Shown: positions 47,582 to 57,750 of the stretch, piece after piece
Numbering within the stretch: position 1 is the first letter of the stretch
Layout: every line of letters starts with the position of its first letter
Assembly (NCBI GenBank): GCA_025057115.1
Contig: JANWWZ010000002.1
Coordinates: forward strand, 62,001 to 126,000
Source: Bernardetiaceae bacterium
Lineage (GTDB): Bacteria > Bacteroidota > Bacteroidia > Cytophagales > Thermoflexibacteraceae
Reading direction: 5' to 3'
DNA: 64,000 nt
Made by a program: the position numbers and the translations under genes
The notes under the pieces: model-generated
Databases searched by the model: none
What the model saw: the letters and a program-made list of their open reading frames with translations, nothing else
Told to the model about the DNA's origin: nothing

Positions 47582-49281
47582 ATAAAGCTATGATAAACCG
47601 CCTTTATCAGTTTTTCATCCACAATTCTATCAAAGACATCGAAGACCCAATTATTAGGCGAAAAGTAAAACTTGCTCTCATAATAAGCTTAGTATTCTTA
47701 TTCTCCTCCTTCAATAGCTCTATTTCTATTATCTTCGGATCTCCAGCTCTTACTCCTGTTATTATCGCAAGTCTGGTGGCCCACTTAGTAACATATTTAA
47801 TCATTTTCATGGGTTATCATTTACAAGGAAGATTTCTGCTTGCCTTAATTGTTAATGTTGTTCTGTTTATTTTCCACACAGCTGCTATTCGGGAGGGAGA
47901 GTTGCCTTTAGCATCCTTTTCTTTTGCTACTCTTGTCCCATTATCGGTAGGGGTAAGTATTTTTTCTTACACTAAAGAGCGATTTTTTCTGTTTTTCTGC
48001 ACAGGCGCAAGTGTTGTGAGCTTAATTCTAGTACCTTTTTCTCCCTTTAAAGGATTTATTGAAGGATTGAACTACGAAGTCCTGCGCAGTGATTTTATTT
48101 TCGCTATCGTTGTTATCATTGTTTCTATTACCTCGGTAATACTCCTCTTTTTAAACTCAAGAGAAGAAGAAAAAAGCTTCCAGCAATACCAAGAGACTTT
48201 AGAACGACTTGAGCTTCGCCAAAAGGAAATAGAGCAATCCAATCAAGAACTACTCAAATCAGTAGAATCATTAAAAACCCTTCAACAAAGCGAGGAAAAA
48301 CGCCAAAAATCCGTGCTTTACCAAGCAGAACTTTCCGAAGTACTCAGGGCTCACAGCGATGACTTAGAAAAAGCCTGCGACCGCGCCACTGCCTTAATTA
48401 CTCGTTACATTCAAGCCGATGCAGGGGCACTTTTCATACACCAAGAGGAAGAAAATGGAACGCAGTACCTAGAAATGGTTGCTTGTTACGCCAATGGAAG
48501 GCGCAAGTACCTGCACAAAAAATTTGCAACCACAGAAGGGTTAGTAGGTCAAGTGTTTATGGAAAAAGCTTATATCTGCGCCAGTAATGTGCCAGAAGAA
48601 CACTTGTCTATTGCCTCTGGTTTGGGAGAGCATGCCCCTACGCACTTGCTTTTAGTACCTATGATGTATAGCGGCAATGCTATTGGCGTGATGGAATTTG
48701 CTTCCTTCCGACCTTTTGACCGAGTTACTATCGAAATAGCAGACCGCCTCTCTGACTTGACGGCTGCGGTAGTGTCTGGCATACGGAACAATCAGCGCAC
48801 TCGCAAGCTGCTTGAACAAACCCAACAACAGGCGGAAGATTTGCGCGCCCGCGAAGAAGAAATGCGCCAAAACATGGAAGAACTCGTTGCCACTCAAGAA
48901 GAAATGTCGCGCATTAACAATGAACTATCTTACAAAAGCGTTGCAATGGATTCTCTCCTAGCAATAGCTGAACTGGACAAAAACAAAAACTTTCTCAGCG
49001 TTAACGACAATTTTGTTCAAATACTTGGTTACACCAAACAAGAACTGCTTTCTATGAAGCACTATGAACTGGTGCCTGAAGACGTATACAGCGACCAAGA
49101 ATATGAACTTTGGTGGGAAAAACTTATTTCAGGAAGAAGTTTTGTTGATGAAATAGTGCGTAAAACGAAAAACGGCACTAAAATTACCCTTCGTTCCTAC
49201 TACCAACCTATTATATCCCCTGCTACTCAGGAGGTTACTAAAATTATCAAATATTGCTATCCCGTGAATGATCCCGCTTAG
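47578..49281 (+). CDS. Membrane protein with GAF and PAS sensory domains, no recognisable output domain
   Basis: Six N-terminal hydrophobic segments, coiled coil, GAF (ALITRYIQADAGALFIHQEEENG...LLVPMMYSGNAIGVMEFAS), PAS (FLSVNDNFVQILGYTKQELLSMKHYELVPEDV). GTG at 47578, ATG at 47590. Confidence 0.88.
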   Translation: MNKAMINRLYQFFIHNSIKDIEDPIIRRKVKLALIISLVFLFSSFNSSISIIFGSPALTPVIIASLVAHLVTYLIIFMGYHLQGRFLLALIVNVVLFIFHTAAIREGELPLASFSFATLVPLSVGVSIFSYTKERFFLFFCTGASVVSLILVPFSPFKGFIEGLNYEVLRSDFIFAIVVIIVSITSVILLFLNSREEEKSFQQYQETLERLELRQKEIEQSNQELLKSVESLKTLQQSEEKRQKSVLYQAELSEVLRAHSDDLEKACDRATALITRYIQADAGALFIHQEEENGTQYLEMVACYANGRRKYLHKKFATTEGLVGQVFMEKAYICASNVPEEHLSIASGLGEHAPTHLLLVPMMYSGNAIGVMEFASFRPFDRVTIEIADRLSDLTAAVVSGIRNNQRTRKLLEQTQQQAEDLRAREEEMRQNMEELVATQEEMSRINNELSYKSVAMDSLLAIAELDKNKNFLSVNDNFVQILGYTKQELLSMKHYELVPEDVYSDQEYELWWEKLISGRSFVDEIVRKTKNGTKITLRSYYQPIISPATQEVTKIIKYCYPVNDPA

Positions 49282-49748
49282 CGAAGGATGCCTTTTTGTT
49301 TCAGATAGTGATAGGTAAGTGGCTGCCTTTCAGGGTGAAGCGCGATTTGCTTAAGTACGCGGCAGGTAAAAATTTCATGGTCGCCAGAGTCGGCGGTATC
49401 ATGTACGTGGCAAGCTATGTAGCCAATGGCATCTAACAGGTAAGGACAGCCTCGCTCGTCAATGGCGTAAGGCAAATTTTTAAATTTATTGCTATTTCTT
49501 CCACTTTTTCTGCCTAACTTGTTGATAAGATTAGCTTGTTCTACACTTAAAAGGTTTACGTTGAGAATGCCGCTTTGCCTTACCAATTCGATGGTATAAT
49601 CTACTTTGTAAAGGGCAACACTTAAGAAAGAGCCTTTCATCCCACTTTGCATAACCCAAGTAGCGATGTTGGCATTTTTCTTTTCCCCTGCCACAGTAGT
49701 AATGGAGTGTACTTCATAGTTTTTTAGCTTCAGGACCGAAAACTTCAT
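49278..49748 (-). CDS. Flavin reductase-like (FMN-binding) domain protein
   Basis: Pattern ANIATWVMQSGMKGSFLSVALYKVDYTIELVRQSGILNVNLLS...CHVHDTADSGDHEIFTCRVL typical of flavin-reductase-like domains. Confidence 0.75.
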   Translation of the reverse strand: MKFSVLKLKNYEVHSITTVAGEKKNANIATWVMQSGMKGSFLSVALYKVDYTIELVRQSGILNVNLLSVEQANLINKLGRKSGRNSNKFKNLPYAIDERGCPYLLDAIGYIACHVHDTADSGDHEIFTCRVLKQIALHPERQPLTYHYLKQKGILR

Positions 49749-49767
49749 AGTACAAATGGCCTTATTT

Positions 49768-51420
49768 TTAGCGAGTCATGCTGATTTCGCCTTTTTCAAT
49801 TTTCTGCGCCATTTCAAAGAGCGATAAGGCTTTTTGCAGCATTTTATCTTGCTGATTCATTACCCGGTAGAATCCTTCTTCGCCATAGAAACCTCTGGCA
49901 ATCATTGCTTTTAACAAGGTAGTGAGATAGCCCTTCGACTTTTGCCATTGTTGCGCATCGAACTTGATCTTTTCTTTTTCAGCAGCTCGGATAAGGCTTT
50001 GCAACATCTTATCAGAAACCTGAAACTGCTCAAGAAAAGTAAAGAGGCTTTTTTTCTTCCACTCGGCTTGATGGCTAGCGACGAATTCTGAAACTAGCTC
50101 GCGGTGCAGATTGCTGTTGAGAATACTATTCAAATAAGGGCTTTGATAAGAAGTATCCACTGGCACAAACACATCGGGCATGATGCCACCGCCGCCGTAA
50201 ACGATTCTGCCTCGCAAAGTTTTGTACTTGAGCGTTTCATCAAACTGATTGCTATCTGCTACAAATAGATCTCCGTGCGCTAGTCGTTGGGCATAATCTT
50301 GGGCATATTTATCTGGCTTGCCTTCTTGGTAAGGCTTCTGAATGCAACGCCCGCTAGGAGTATAGTAACGCGAAATAGTCAGGCGCAGCTCAGAACCATC
50401 GGCTAAGGGAATGGGGCGCTGTACAAGTCCTTTGCCGAAGGTGCGTCGCCCTACTATTAAAGCGCGGTCGTTGTCTTGCAAAGCGCCCGCTACAATCTCA
50501 GAGGCTGAGGCACTTTCTTCATTCACAAGAACGATCAGACTTCCTTTTTCGAATAAGCCAGGATGAATGGAATAAAATTTTTCGTTGTGTAAACTATTTC
50601 TTCCTTTGGTGTAAACTAATAGCTTATCACCGCTAATAAATTCATCAGCAATTTTTACTGCTCGGTCCATGTAGCCGCCAGTATTGCCTCTTAGGTCGAA
50701 AATGAGCTGTTCCATGCCTTGCGCAGTGAATTTTTCCAATGCTTGCTTGACCTCTTCGTAAGCTGTTTCTCCAAAACGCGTCAGGCGCATGTAACCTGTT
50801 TTGTCGTCGATCATGTAAGCCGTTTCAAGGCTGTACTGTGGAATTTTATCGCGCACCACGACAAAGCTCAACGTATCTTTTACTCCTTTGCGCACTACTG
50901 TAAGGTGTACTTTGGTGCCTTTTTTACCTAGTAACTTTTCATATATCATCCGGTTAGTGAGCCCAATGCCTGCAATGCATTTGCCGTTGACGCATACAAT
51001 TTTATCACCTGCTCTAATGCCCACTGCTTCTGCTGGTCCGCCTGCGATGGGAAACTCCACTTGTAAAGTATCGCGCAAGATGACAAACTGCACCCCGATA
51101 CCCTCAAAGTGGCTTTTGAGCTGATGACCTATCACCTTCATGTCTTTGGCAGAAATGTAAGTAGTATGCGGATCCAGATGCTCTAACATGTGCTTAATAG
51201 CATGGTCAGTGAGCTCCTCAATGTTGGCTGAATCGACGTAATATTTATTGATGTGGCTAAGTATTTCGCGCAATTTAATAGCGTTGGTGCTTACATCTCC
51301 TGCTAATTTACCTGACTGGTTGCCAAACATTTTAGCACCAATAAAAACTCCTGCACATGCTGCCAACGAAATGAGCAACGGCATGCGAACTAAAAGCTGG
51401 AAGTAACGCTTCTCACCCAT
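49768..51420 (-). CDS. S41 family C-terminal processing peptidase
   Basis: PDZ (PAEAVGIRAGDKIVCVNGK), LIFDLRGNTGGYMDRAVKIADEFISG, VLVNEESASASEIVAGALQDNDRALIVGRRTFGKGLVQ catalytic Ser/Lys motifs. Confidence 0.96.
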   Translation of the reverse strand: MGEKRYFQLLVRMPLLISLAACAGVFIGAKMFGNQSGKLAGDVSTNAIKLREILSHINKYYVDSANIEELTDHAIKHMLEHLDPHTTYISAKDMKVIGHQLKSHFEGIGVQFVILRDTLQVEFPIAGGPAEAVGIRAGDKIVCVNGKCIAGIGLTNRMIYEKLLGKKGTKVHLTVVRKGVKDTLSFVVVRDKIPQYSLETAYMIDDKTGYMRLTRFGETAYEEVKQALEKFTAQGMEQLIFDLRGNTGGYMDRAVKIADEFISGDKLLVYTKGRNSLHNEKFYSIHPGLFEKGSLIVLVNEESASASEIVAGALQDNDRALIVGRRTFGKGLVQRPIPLADGSELRLTISRYYTPSGRCIQKPYQEGKPDKYAQDYAQRLAHGDLFVADSNQFDETLKYKTLRGRIVYGGGGIMPDVFVPVDTSYQSPYLNSILNSNLHRELVSEFVASHQAEWKKKSLFTFLEQFQVSDKMLQSLIRAAEKEKIKFDAQQWQKSKGYLTTLLKAMIARGFYGEEGFYRVMNQQDKMLQKALSLFEMAQKIEKGEISMTR

Positions 51421-51541
51421 GAGTATTGACGTATTTCTACAAAGTTAAATCCTCATTTAAGTTATTGCTAATAAAAGCAAAAAGTTCAAGAAATTGTTTA
51501 TAAAGCAGCTATCGAGTTAATTTTGTACTTTAACGAAAAGC

Positions 51542-54391
51542 ATGAAGCGGCAGAGTAAACAACCCACCGAGTGGCTTGAAATATACGGAGCGCGCGAGCA
51601 CAACCTCAAAAATATAGATGTACTCATCCCACGCAATCAGTTAGTGGTCCTTACGGGTATTAGCGGTAGTGGAAAATCATCATTGGCATTCGATACCATT
51701 TACGCCGAAGGGCAACGGCGATACATGGAAAGTTTCTCGATATATGCCCGCAGTTTTATTGGTCAAATGCAGCGCCCTGATGTGGACAAAATCAACGGAT
51801 TAAGTCCAGTCATTGCCATTGAGCAAAAGACTACTTCTCGCAACCCGCGCAGTACAGTGGGCACTAGTACAGAAGTGTATGACTTCATGCGCCTGTTATT
51901 TGCCCGTGCTGGAGAAGCTTACTCCTACGTAACGGGCAATAAAATGACTCGCCAAACTGAAGACCAAATCATAGGGCTATTGCTCAAAGAATACGAAGGA
52001 GAACCCTTGACTCTGCTAGCTCCCGTCGTAAAAGGACGAAAAGGACACTACCGCGAATTATTTACACAAATTGCTAAAATGGGCTACAACAAAGTGCGGG
52101 TAGATGGGCAAATTGTAGATATTACCTCTAAAATGCAATTAAACCGCTATCAAATTCACGACATTGAAATTGTCATTGACCGCCTTGTAGTCCTTTCTGC
52201 AGAGCGCTACCGCCTTGCCCAGTCAGTGGCCAAAGCCCTTAAAGAAGGCAAAGGCATCCTCCTGACTATAGACAAAGAGGGAAAGCTGCAGTACTTCTCC
52301 AAACACCTTATGGATCCTCAATCAGGCATTGCTTACGACGATCCAGAGCCTAATATGTTTTCTTTTAACTCTCCCTATGGAGCCTGTCCTAAGTGCAATG
52401 GGTTAGGCGTCATCGAAGAATTTACGCGCCAATCTGTAGTACCCGACGAAAGTCTTAGTATTAGCCAAGGTGCTATCGCTCCTTTGGGGGAGTACCGAGA
52501 AACATGGATATTCTGGCAACTGGAAAGTTTACTCAAAAAATACAAGCAAAACATTAGCAAACCCTTTCACGCCTTGCCTGAAGAAGTTATTCAAGCGATT
52601 CTCTATGGCAGCAAAGAGGAAATTACTGTAAAGTCGGCCAGATACCCTGAACAAAAATGGACAGGTAAGTTTAAAGGCATTATTCCGCTTTTGACAGAGG
52701 AGCTAAAGTCCGACCCAGAAAACGCCGAATGGATTGCTCAGTTCGTGCAATCTCAGACATGTCCTATGTGCAAGGGAACGAGGTTGAAAATCCAGTCGCT
52801 GCATTTTTTGATCGCAGGCAAAAATATTGCCCAACTGGCAGAAATGAGCATAAGCGAACTGGCTCAATGGTTCCGACGACTTCCAGAGCAACTTACGGAA
52901 CGCCAGCGCATCATTGCTTCCGATATCCTCCAAGAAATCAACAAGCGGCTGAGTTTGATGATAGAGGTAGGGCTAGGCTACCTCACTTTAAACCGCCCTA
53001 TGCATACTCTTTCAGGGGGAGAAAGTCAGCGCATCCGCCTTGCTACTCAAATTGGCACTCAGCTAGTAGGAGTGTTGTATATCTTAGACGAGCCTAGCAT
53101 CGGACTCCACCAGCGAGATAATGCCAAACTCATCAAAGCGCTTAAAAATTTGCGCGACTTAGGCAATTCCGTCATTGTAGTAGAACACGATAGGGATATG
53201 ATGCTATCGTCGGACTACATCATAGACATAGGTCCTGGAGCAGGAGTTCACGGGGGACGGATTGTAGCGGCGGGCTCGCCAACAGAATTCTTGCATCAAA
53301 AGAGCATTACAGCAGATTTTCTTAGCAACCGAAGGCAAATTCACTTACCCACCAAACGCCGAGAAGGTTCGGGCAAATTTCTTACTCTTCGCGGGGCAAG
53401 AGGGCATAATCTCAAAAATATCACCCTGCAACTGCCTTTAGGCAAGTTTATTTGCGTTACAGGGGTTTCAGGCAGTGGAAAGTCTTCCCTTATTCATCAA
53501 ACTCTTTACCCCATCTTAACCCGCCATTTTTATAGGACTCAACGAGAGCCCTTGCCCTATGATAGCATTGAAGGAATAGAACACATAGACAAAGTCATAG
53601 AAATAGATCAGGCTCCCATTGGACGCACACCGCGTTCTAATCCCGCCACTTATACAGGTGTTTTCACCGATATTCGAAACTTGTTTGCCCAATTGCCTGA
53701 ATCCAAAGTGAGGGGCTACTTGCCTGGTCGGTTTTCTTTCAACGTTAAGGGAGGGCGCTGCGAAACTTGTCAAGGAATAGGAAAGAAAACTATTCCAATG
53801 GATTTCTTGCCCGATGTGCTAGTGCTGTGCGAAACCTGCAAGGGAAAGCGCTACAATCGCGAAACCCTAGAAGTACGCTTGAAAGGCAAATCTATTGCCG
53901 ATGTACTGGAGATGACCGTCGAACAGGCACTAGAATTTTTTGAGTTCCAACCTTCCATCTTAAGAAAAATTAAAACTCTCTACGAAGTAGGTCTAGGATA
54001 CATCACCTTAGGTCAACACGCTACCACCCTTTCAGGCGGGGAAGCCCAACGCGTCAAACTGGCTACAGAACTCTCTAAAAGAGACACGGGCAACACCCTT
54101 TACATCTTAGATGAACCCACTACAGGGCTTCATTTCCAAGACATACAATATTTGCTCGATGTACTCAACAAGTTGGTAGATAAAGGCAACACCGTGGTGG
54201 TCATTGAGCATAACATGGATGTTATCAAGGTAGCCGACTATATTATCGATCTAGGTCCAGAAGGAGGGGAAGGCGGAGGCTATCTCCTTTTCCAAGGAAC
54301 ACCAGAGGAAATTATCCATTGCCCGCAAAGCTACACGGGGCAATTTCTGCAATTGGAGCTACAAAGAACCCGCAGAATTTTAACCGATTGA
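51542..54391 (+). CDS. uvrA: Excinuclease ABC subunit A
   Basis: 949 aa; two ABC modules (LTGISGSGKSSLAFDTIYAEGQRRYMES; VTGVSGSGKSSLIHQTLYPIL), TLSGGESQRIRLA and TLSGGEAQRVKLA, zinc-binding CETCQGIG...CETCKGKRY. Confidence 0.98.
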   Translation: MKRQSKQPTEWLEIYGAREHNLKNIDVLIPRNQLVVLTGISGSGKSSLAFDTIYAEGQRRYMESFSIYARSFIGQMQRPDVDKINGLSPVIAIEQKTTSRNPRSTVGTSTEVYDFMRLLFARAGEAYSYVTGNKMTRQTEDQIIGLLLKEYEGEPLTLLAPVVKGRKGHYRELFTQIAKMGYNKVRVDGQIVDITSKMQLNRYQIHDIEIVIDRLVVLSAERYRLAQSVAKALKEGKGILLTIDKEGKLQYFSKHLMDPQSGIAYDDPEPNMFSFNSPYGACPKCNGLGVIEEFTRQSVVPDESLSISQGAIAPLGEYRETWIFWQLESLLKKYKQNISKPFHALPEEVIQAILYGSKEEITVKSARYPEQKWTGKFKGIIPLLTEELKSDPENAEWIAQFVQSQTCPMCKGTRLKIQSLHFLIAGKNIAQLAEMSISELAQWFRRLPEQLTERQRIIASDILQEINKRLSLMIEVGLGYLTLNRPMHTLSGGESQRIRLATQIGTQLVGVLYILDEPSIGLHQRDNAKLIKALKNLRDLGNSVIVVEHDRDMMLSSDYIIDIGPGAGVHGGRIVAAGSPTEFLHQKSITADFLSNRRQIHLPTKRREGSGKFLTLRGARGHNLKNITLQLPLGKFICVTGVSGSGKSSLIHQTLYPILTRHFYRTQREPLPYDSIEGIEHIDKVIEIDQAPIGRTPRSNPATYTGVFTDIRNLFAQLPESKVRGYLPGRFSFNVKGGRCETCQGIGKKTIPMDFLPDVLVLCETCKGKRYNRETLEVRLKGKSIADVLEMTVEQALEFFEFQPSILRKIKTLYEVGLGYITLGQHATTLSGGEAQRVKLATELSKRDTGNTLYILDEPTTGLHFQDIQYLLDVLNKLVDKGNTVVVIEHNMDVIKVADYIIDLGPEGGEGGGYLLFQGTPEEIIHCPQSYTGQFLQLELQRTRRILTD

Positions 54392-54396
54392 AAGGT

Positions 54397-57024
54397 TTAG
54401 CGAAAACCGATGCGCCGCTGACCAGTGAGGAACTCTTCATCTGAGCGCACACTTTGCATATCGCTCAAAATCACAGTGCGCAGGGCTTCTTCTGTGCGCG
54501 CACTGCGGTCCAGCGTGGTCATGCGAAGATGCTGTTTGCGAATCACTTCACTGATGAACTTGCGCACAGAACGAGCATTGCCGAAATATTTATCGCGCTT
54601 GTCGTAGATGAGTTGCAAGTGTCGGCGCAGATAGGCTTGGCTTTCTGCATCGGGATAGAGGTTTTCAGCAGCCAGCATGGAAAGGGCAATTTGATACAGT
54701 TCCTCAACGGTGTAATCGGGGAAGATCATCGTTTTATCAAAGCGCGACTTAAGCCCAGGATTGGATTCTATGAATTGGTCCATATTTTCTGGATAACCAG
54801 CTACAATAACGATGAACTCTCCTCGGCGGTCTTCCATTTGTTTCAAGATTGTTTCTAAGGCTTCACGACCAAAGTCGTTGCCCATTTGGTTGCCAAAAGC
54901 CAGCGCATAGGCTTCATCTATGAACAACACGCCGCCGATGGCTTCATCTATTTTTGCTTTGGTCTTTAAGGCGGTTTGCCCTACAAAGCCTGCTACTAAC
55001 GATTGGCGGTCGCACTCTACCAAGTGTCCGCGTTCTAAGATGCCGAGGGCTTTGTAGATTTTGGCTAATATGCGCGCGACAGTAGTTTTACCCGTGCCAG
55101 GGTTGCCTTTGAAAACAGTGTGCAAAGAAAAGCGGTTGAGGACGTCTCTTCCCGTATCGCGGTAAAAGCGCACTAATTTAATCAACTCATGCACTTGGTT
55201 TTTGATTTCTGAAAGCCCAACCAGTTGATTGAGCTCGTGGAGGGCTTCTTCAAGCAGAATGACATCTTCTTGAATATCAGGCAATCGCTTAGATTCTTCT
55301 CGGAAGATGCGCTCCACGTCCACCCGTTCTACCGTTTGCAACATTTCATGAGTGAGCTCTGTGGGAGCGTATTGCCGCATTACGCGCAGCCCCATGTTCA
55401 TTTTAGCTTCTTCCACTAAGGTATTGACAAGGCGAGCATTGCCGAAGGTATGATCGCGATTGCGGAATTTTTCTACAATTTTTCTGTAGAGAAAATCAAA
55501 TGCTTCTTGGGTAAATTTAATTTGTCTTTCTTTGGCAGCCAGCTCAATGAGTTTGAGAATTTCTTGAGGTAAAAAGTCGGGGAAGTCGAAAAACATGCCG
55601 AAGCGAGATTTCAGTCCAGGATTAGCCTCTAGAAACACGTCCATTTCTTTGGGATATCCCGCCACAATAATAGCTAAGTCCCCTGGCCCATCAGACATTT
55701 CTTTGACTAGGGTTTCAATTACCTCGTGTCCATAGTCCTTTGTGTCTTCAGGATTTCGCACCAAGGAATAGGCTTCATCAATGAACAAAATGCCACCGCG
55801 TGCTTTATCTATCAGTTCTTTTACTTTAGGAGCTGTTTGTCCAATATATTGCCCTACTAGCTCAGCTCTTCCTACTTCGTAGACGCGTCCATTGGAAAGC
55901 AATCCAAGATTTTTATAAATTTTGCCAAGCATTTTGGCAACGGTAGTCTTTCCCGTTCCTGGATTGCCTTTAAAAACAGCGTGTAAGTTAATTTTTTTGC
56001 TTTCGTCAAATCCCCTACTCTTGCGCAGTTGCAAAAATTTGAGGTAGTGAATATAGTCATGGATGCGGCTTTTGATTTTTTGCAGCCCTACTAAGCTATC
56101 CAAGCGTTTGAGTACTACCTCGAGGGGTTCGTCGGCATCTTCTTGGGCAGTGGCTTGCTGAGGCGGGTGAAGTTCGTGGGCGCGCAGGAAGGGCGTTTCC
56201 CCCTTAATGTATCCTTCCCCTGTGCTGAAGGGCACCACCGCAATGAGGTGGTCCATGAAAATGACCTGCAAAGTGTATCTATCGGGGTACCATGAACCGC
56301 GCGTGTCACTGCCCCAACCCGTGGTAATGGTAACGACATCTTCTTCGGGATTGACGCGGCGCAATTCCGTTGTAACGCCTTTGAGTTGAGAAGCATCGTT
56401 GTAAAAATGGAAAAATAGTTCGCAATACCACGAACTGCTCTGCAAATTTTGAAAGGTAAATTCTGCCCAAATGTAGCGGGTATCTTTTGCATCAAACTGG
56501 GTGTAATATACCCGCTCCTCTGGGCTAACGCCTTTGTTAGGTCCCTCGTAGAGTCGTATGCGCTCTATTTCAAAATACGGGTTTTCGGTATCAGAAACAG
56601 GTCCGCCGTTTTCCACGTAAAATTTCTTTCTTCCCACTAGTTCATCGTCTATGTAGGCTTCCCATTGGTAATCGCCGCGGGTCCAGAAGGCTCCTGGGGT
56701 TTGATTGCCCCACCCTTCGCGCACCATGACGATGTTGTCATCTGCTGAAACGCGGTAGTTATCCAGCTTAATTTCACATACTTCTTCGCGTTTATTTTTC
56801 TCTCCTAAGCGATAGCAGCGCAACAAAATGTTGCACTCCCAGTCTTCTTCGTCAAACAGTTTGTTGTAAAAGGAAAGTTCGCAGTACAAGTAAGTAGTTT
56901 CAATGTTTTCAAAAACTGTGCGGTATTTTTTTTTGCCCTCGGCGAGCCATTCGGTAGAGCTATATACTTTTAAATCTTTGAACTTGTAGTTTTTATCTGG
57001 TGTTTTTTTGCTTCTAAAAATCAT
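54397..57024 (-). CDS. Tandem CbbX/CfxQ (SpoVK-like) AAA+ ATPase with duplicated N-terminal beta-rich domain
   Basis: 875 aa; two AAA+ modules (FKGNPGTGKTTVAKMLGKIYKNLGLLSNGRVYEVGRAELVGQYIGQTAPK...; FKGNPGTGKTTVARILAKIYKALGILERGHLVECDRQSLVAGFVGQTALK...), both with GG[IV]LFIDEAY; two homologous N-terminal repeats. Confidence 0.93.
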   Translation of the reverse strand: MIFRSKKTPDKNYKFKDLKVYSSTEWLAEGKKKYRTVFENIETTYLYCELSFYNKLFDEEDWECNILLRCYRLGEKNKREEVCEIKLDNYRVSADDNIVMVREGWGNQTPGAFWTRGDYQWEAYIDDELVGRKKFYVENGGPVSDTENPYFEIERIRLYEGPNKGVSPEERVYYTQFDAKDTRYIWAEFTFQNLQSSSWYCELFFHFYNDASQLKGVTTELRRVNPEEDVVTITTGWGSDTRGSWYPDRYTLQVIFMDHLIAVVPFSTGEGYIKGETPFLRAHELHPPQQATAQEDADEPLEVVLKRLDSLVGLQKIKSRIHDYIHYLKFLQLRKSRGFDESKKINLHAVFKGNPGTGKTTVAKMLGKIYKNLGLLSNGRVYEVGRAELVGQYIGQTAPKVKELIDKARGGILFIDEAYSLVRNPEDTKDYGHEVIETLVKEMSDGPGDLAIIVAGYPKEMDVFLEANPGLKSRFGMFFDFPDFLPQEILKLIELAAKERQIKFTQEAFDFLYRKIVEKFRNRDHTFGNARLVNTLVEEAKMNMGLRVMRQYAPTELTHEMLQTVERVDVERIFREESKRLPDIQEDVILLEEALHELNQLVGLSEIKNQVHELIKLVRFYRDTGRDVLNRFSLHTVFKGNPGTGKTTVARILAKIYKALGILERGHLVECDRQSLVAGFVGQTALKTKAKIDEAIGGVLFIDEAYALAFGNQMGNDFGREALETILKQMEDRRGEFIVIVAGYPENMDQFIESNPGLKSRFDKTMIFPDYTVEELYQIALSMLAAENLYPDAESQAYLRRHLQLIYDKRDKYFGNARSVRKFISEVIRKQHLRMTTLDRSARTEEALRTVILSDMQSVRSDEEFLTGQRRIGFR

Positions 57025-57095
57025 TGCTTGTTTTAGGTTTTGTTAATTAAACGCAAGAAGCATTGTACGAATGTACGAAAAAACTGTCAAATTTG

Positions 57096-57695
57096 CTAAA
57101 AATGAAATCCAGCGCGCACCACCCACGGACTTGCATACGGAGAGCGGAACTGATTCCAGGAGAAATTGTAAAGTATGGTAAGGTTAAAGGCGGCACGCTG
57201 CCCTAGTTGTTGAATATAGCCACCGCCTAGAAAAGTACCTGGCACCCAGTCACGGCGCACTTCTCCCGTGAGTTGGTCAAAAAAAGCTACATTGAGGGTT
57301 TCGTATTCAGCATGAGCAAAAAAGGGCGAACTGACAAAAGGAAAAAAGCGACCAAATACGCGCCCGCCGTAGATGCTATTGGAAGAGCTACTAAAGCCCC
57401 TAAAATTGAACCGAATGTATTGATAAGTAACCCCCGTGCCAGCGTGCAATTGAGGAGTTACTTGGTAAAACACCAGGGGTGATATGTCAATAAAAGTGAC
57501 ATTTCCAAACTGAAAACTAAAGTTTCCTCCCACGCGCAGGCGGTCTATAAAACGCGACGGTTCTTCAGTGCGATTTTGAGCAATAGGCTGCTTGCGCGGT
57601 AGAAAAGTGCTATCATTTTGGGCCTGTAGGCATAGGCTAGAAAAAAGACCCATTCCTACACCGTAAAGCCATCGTTGAAAGAAAATGGATCGCAT
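57096..57695 (-). CDS. Putative outer-membrane beta-barrel protein
   Basis: Signal-like N-terminus ending SLCLQAQ; aromatic beta-strand pattern; C-terminal WVVRAGFHF. Confidence 0.6.
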   Translation of the reverse strand: MRSIFFQRWLYGVGMGLFSSLCLQAQNDSTFLPRKQPIAQNRTEEPSRFIDRLRVGGNFSFQFGNVTFIDISPLVFYQVTPQLHAGTGVTYQYIRFNFRGFSSSSNSIYGGRVFGRFFPFVSSPFFAHAEYETLNVAFFDQLTGEVRRDWVPGTFLGGGYIQQLGQRAAFNLTILYNFSWNQFRSPYASPWVVRAGFHF

Positions 57696-57750
57696 ATGGG
57701 TAAATTTGTTATGGACAATACGCATTTATAAATCAAACAGTTGCTAAGCC

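Noticed and set aside
51542-54391. Possible divergent UvrA2-like drug-resistance paralog
   Set aside because: Length and zinc-finger motifs fit canonical UvrA.
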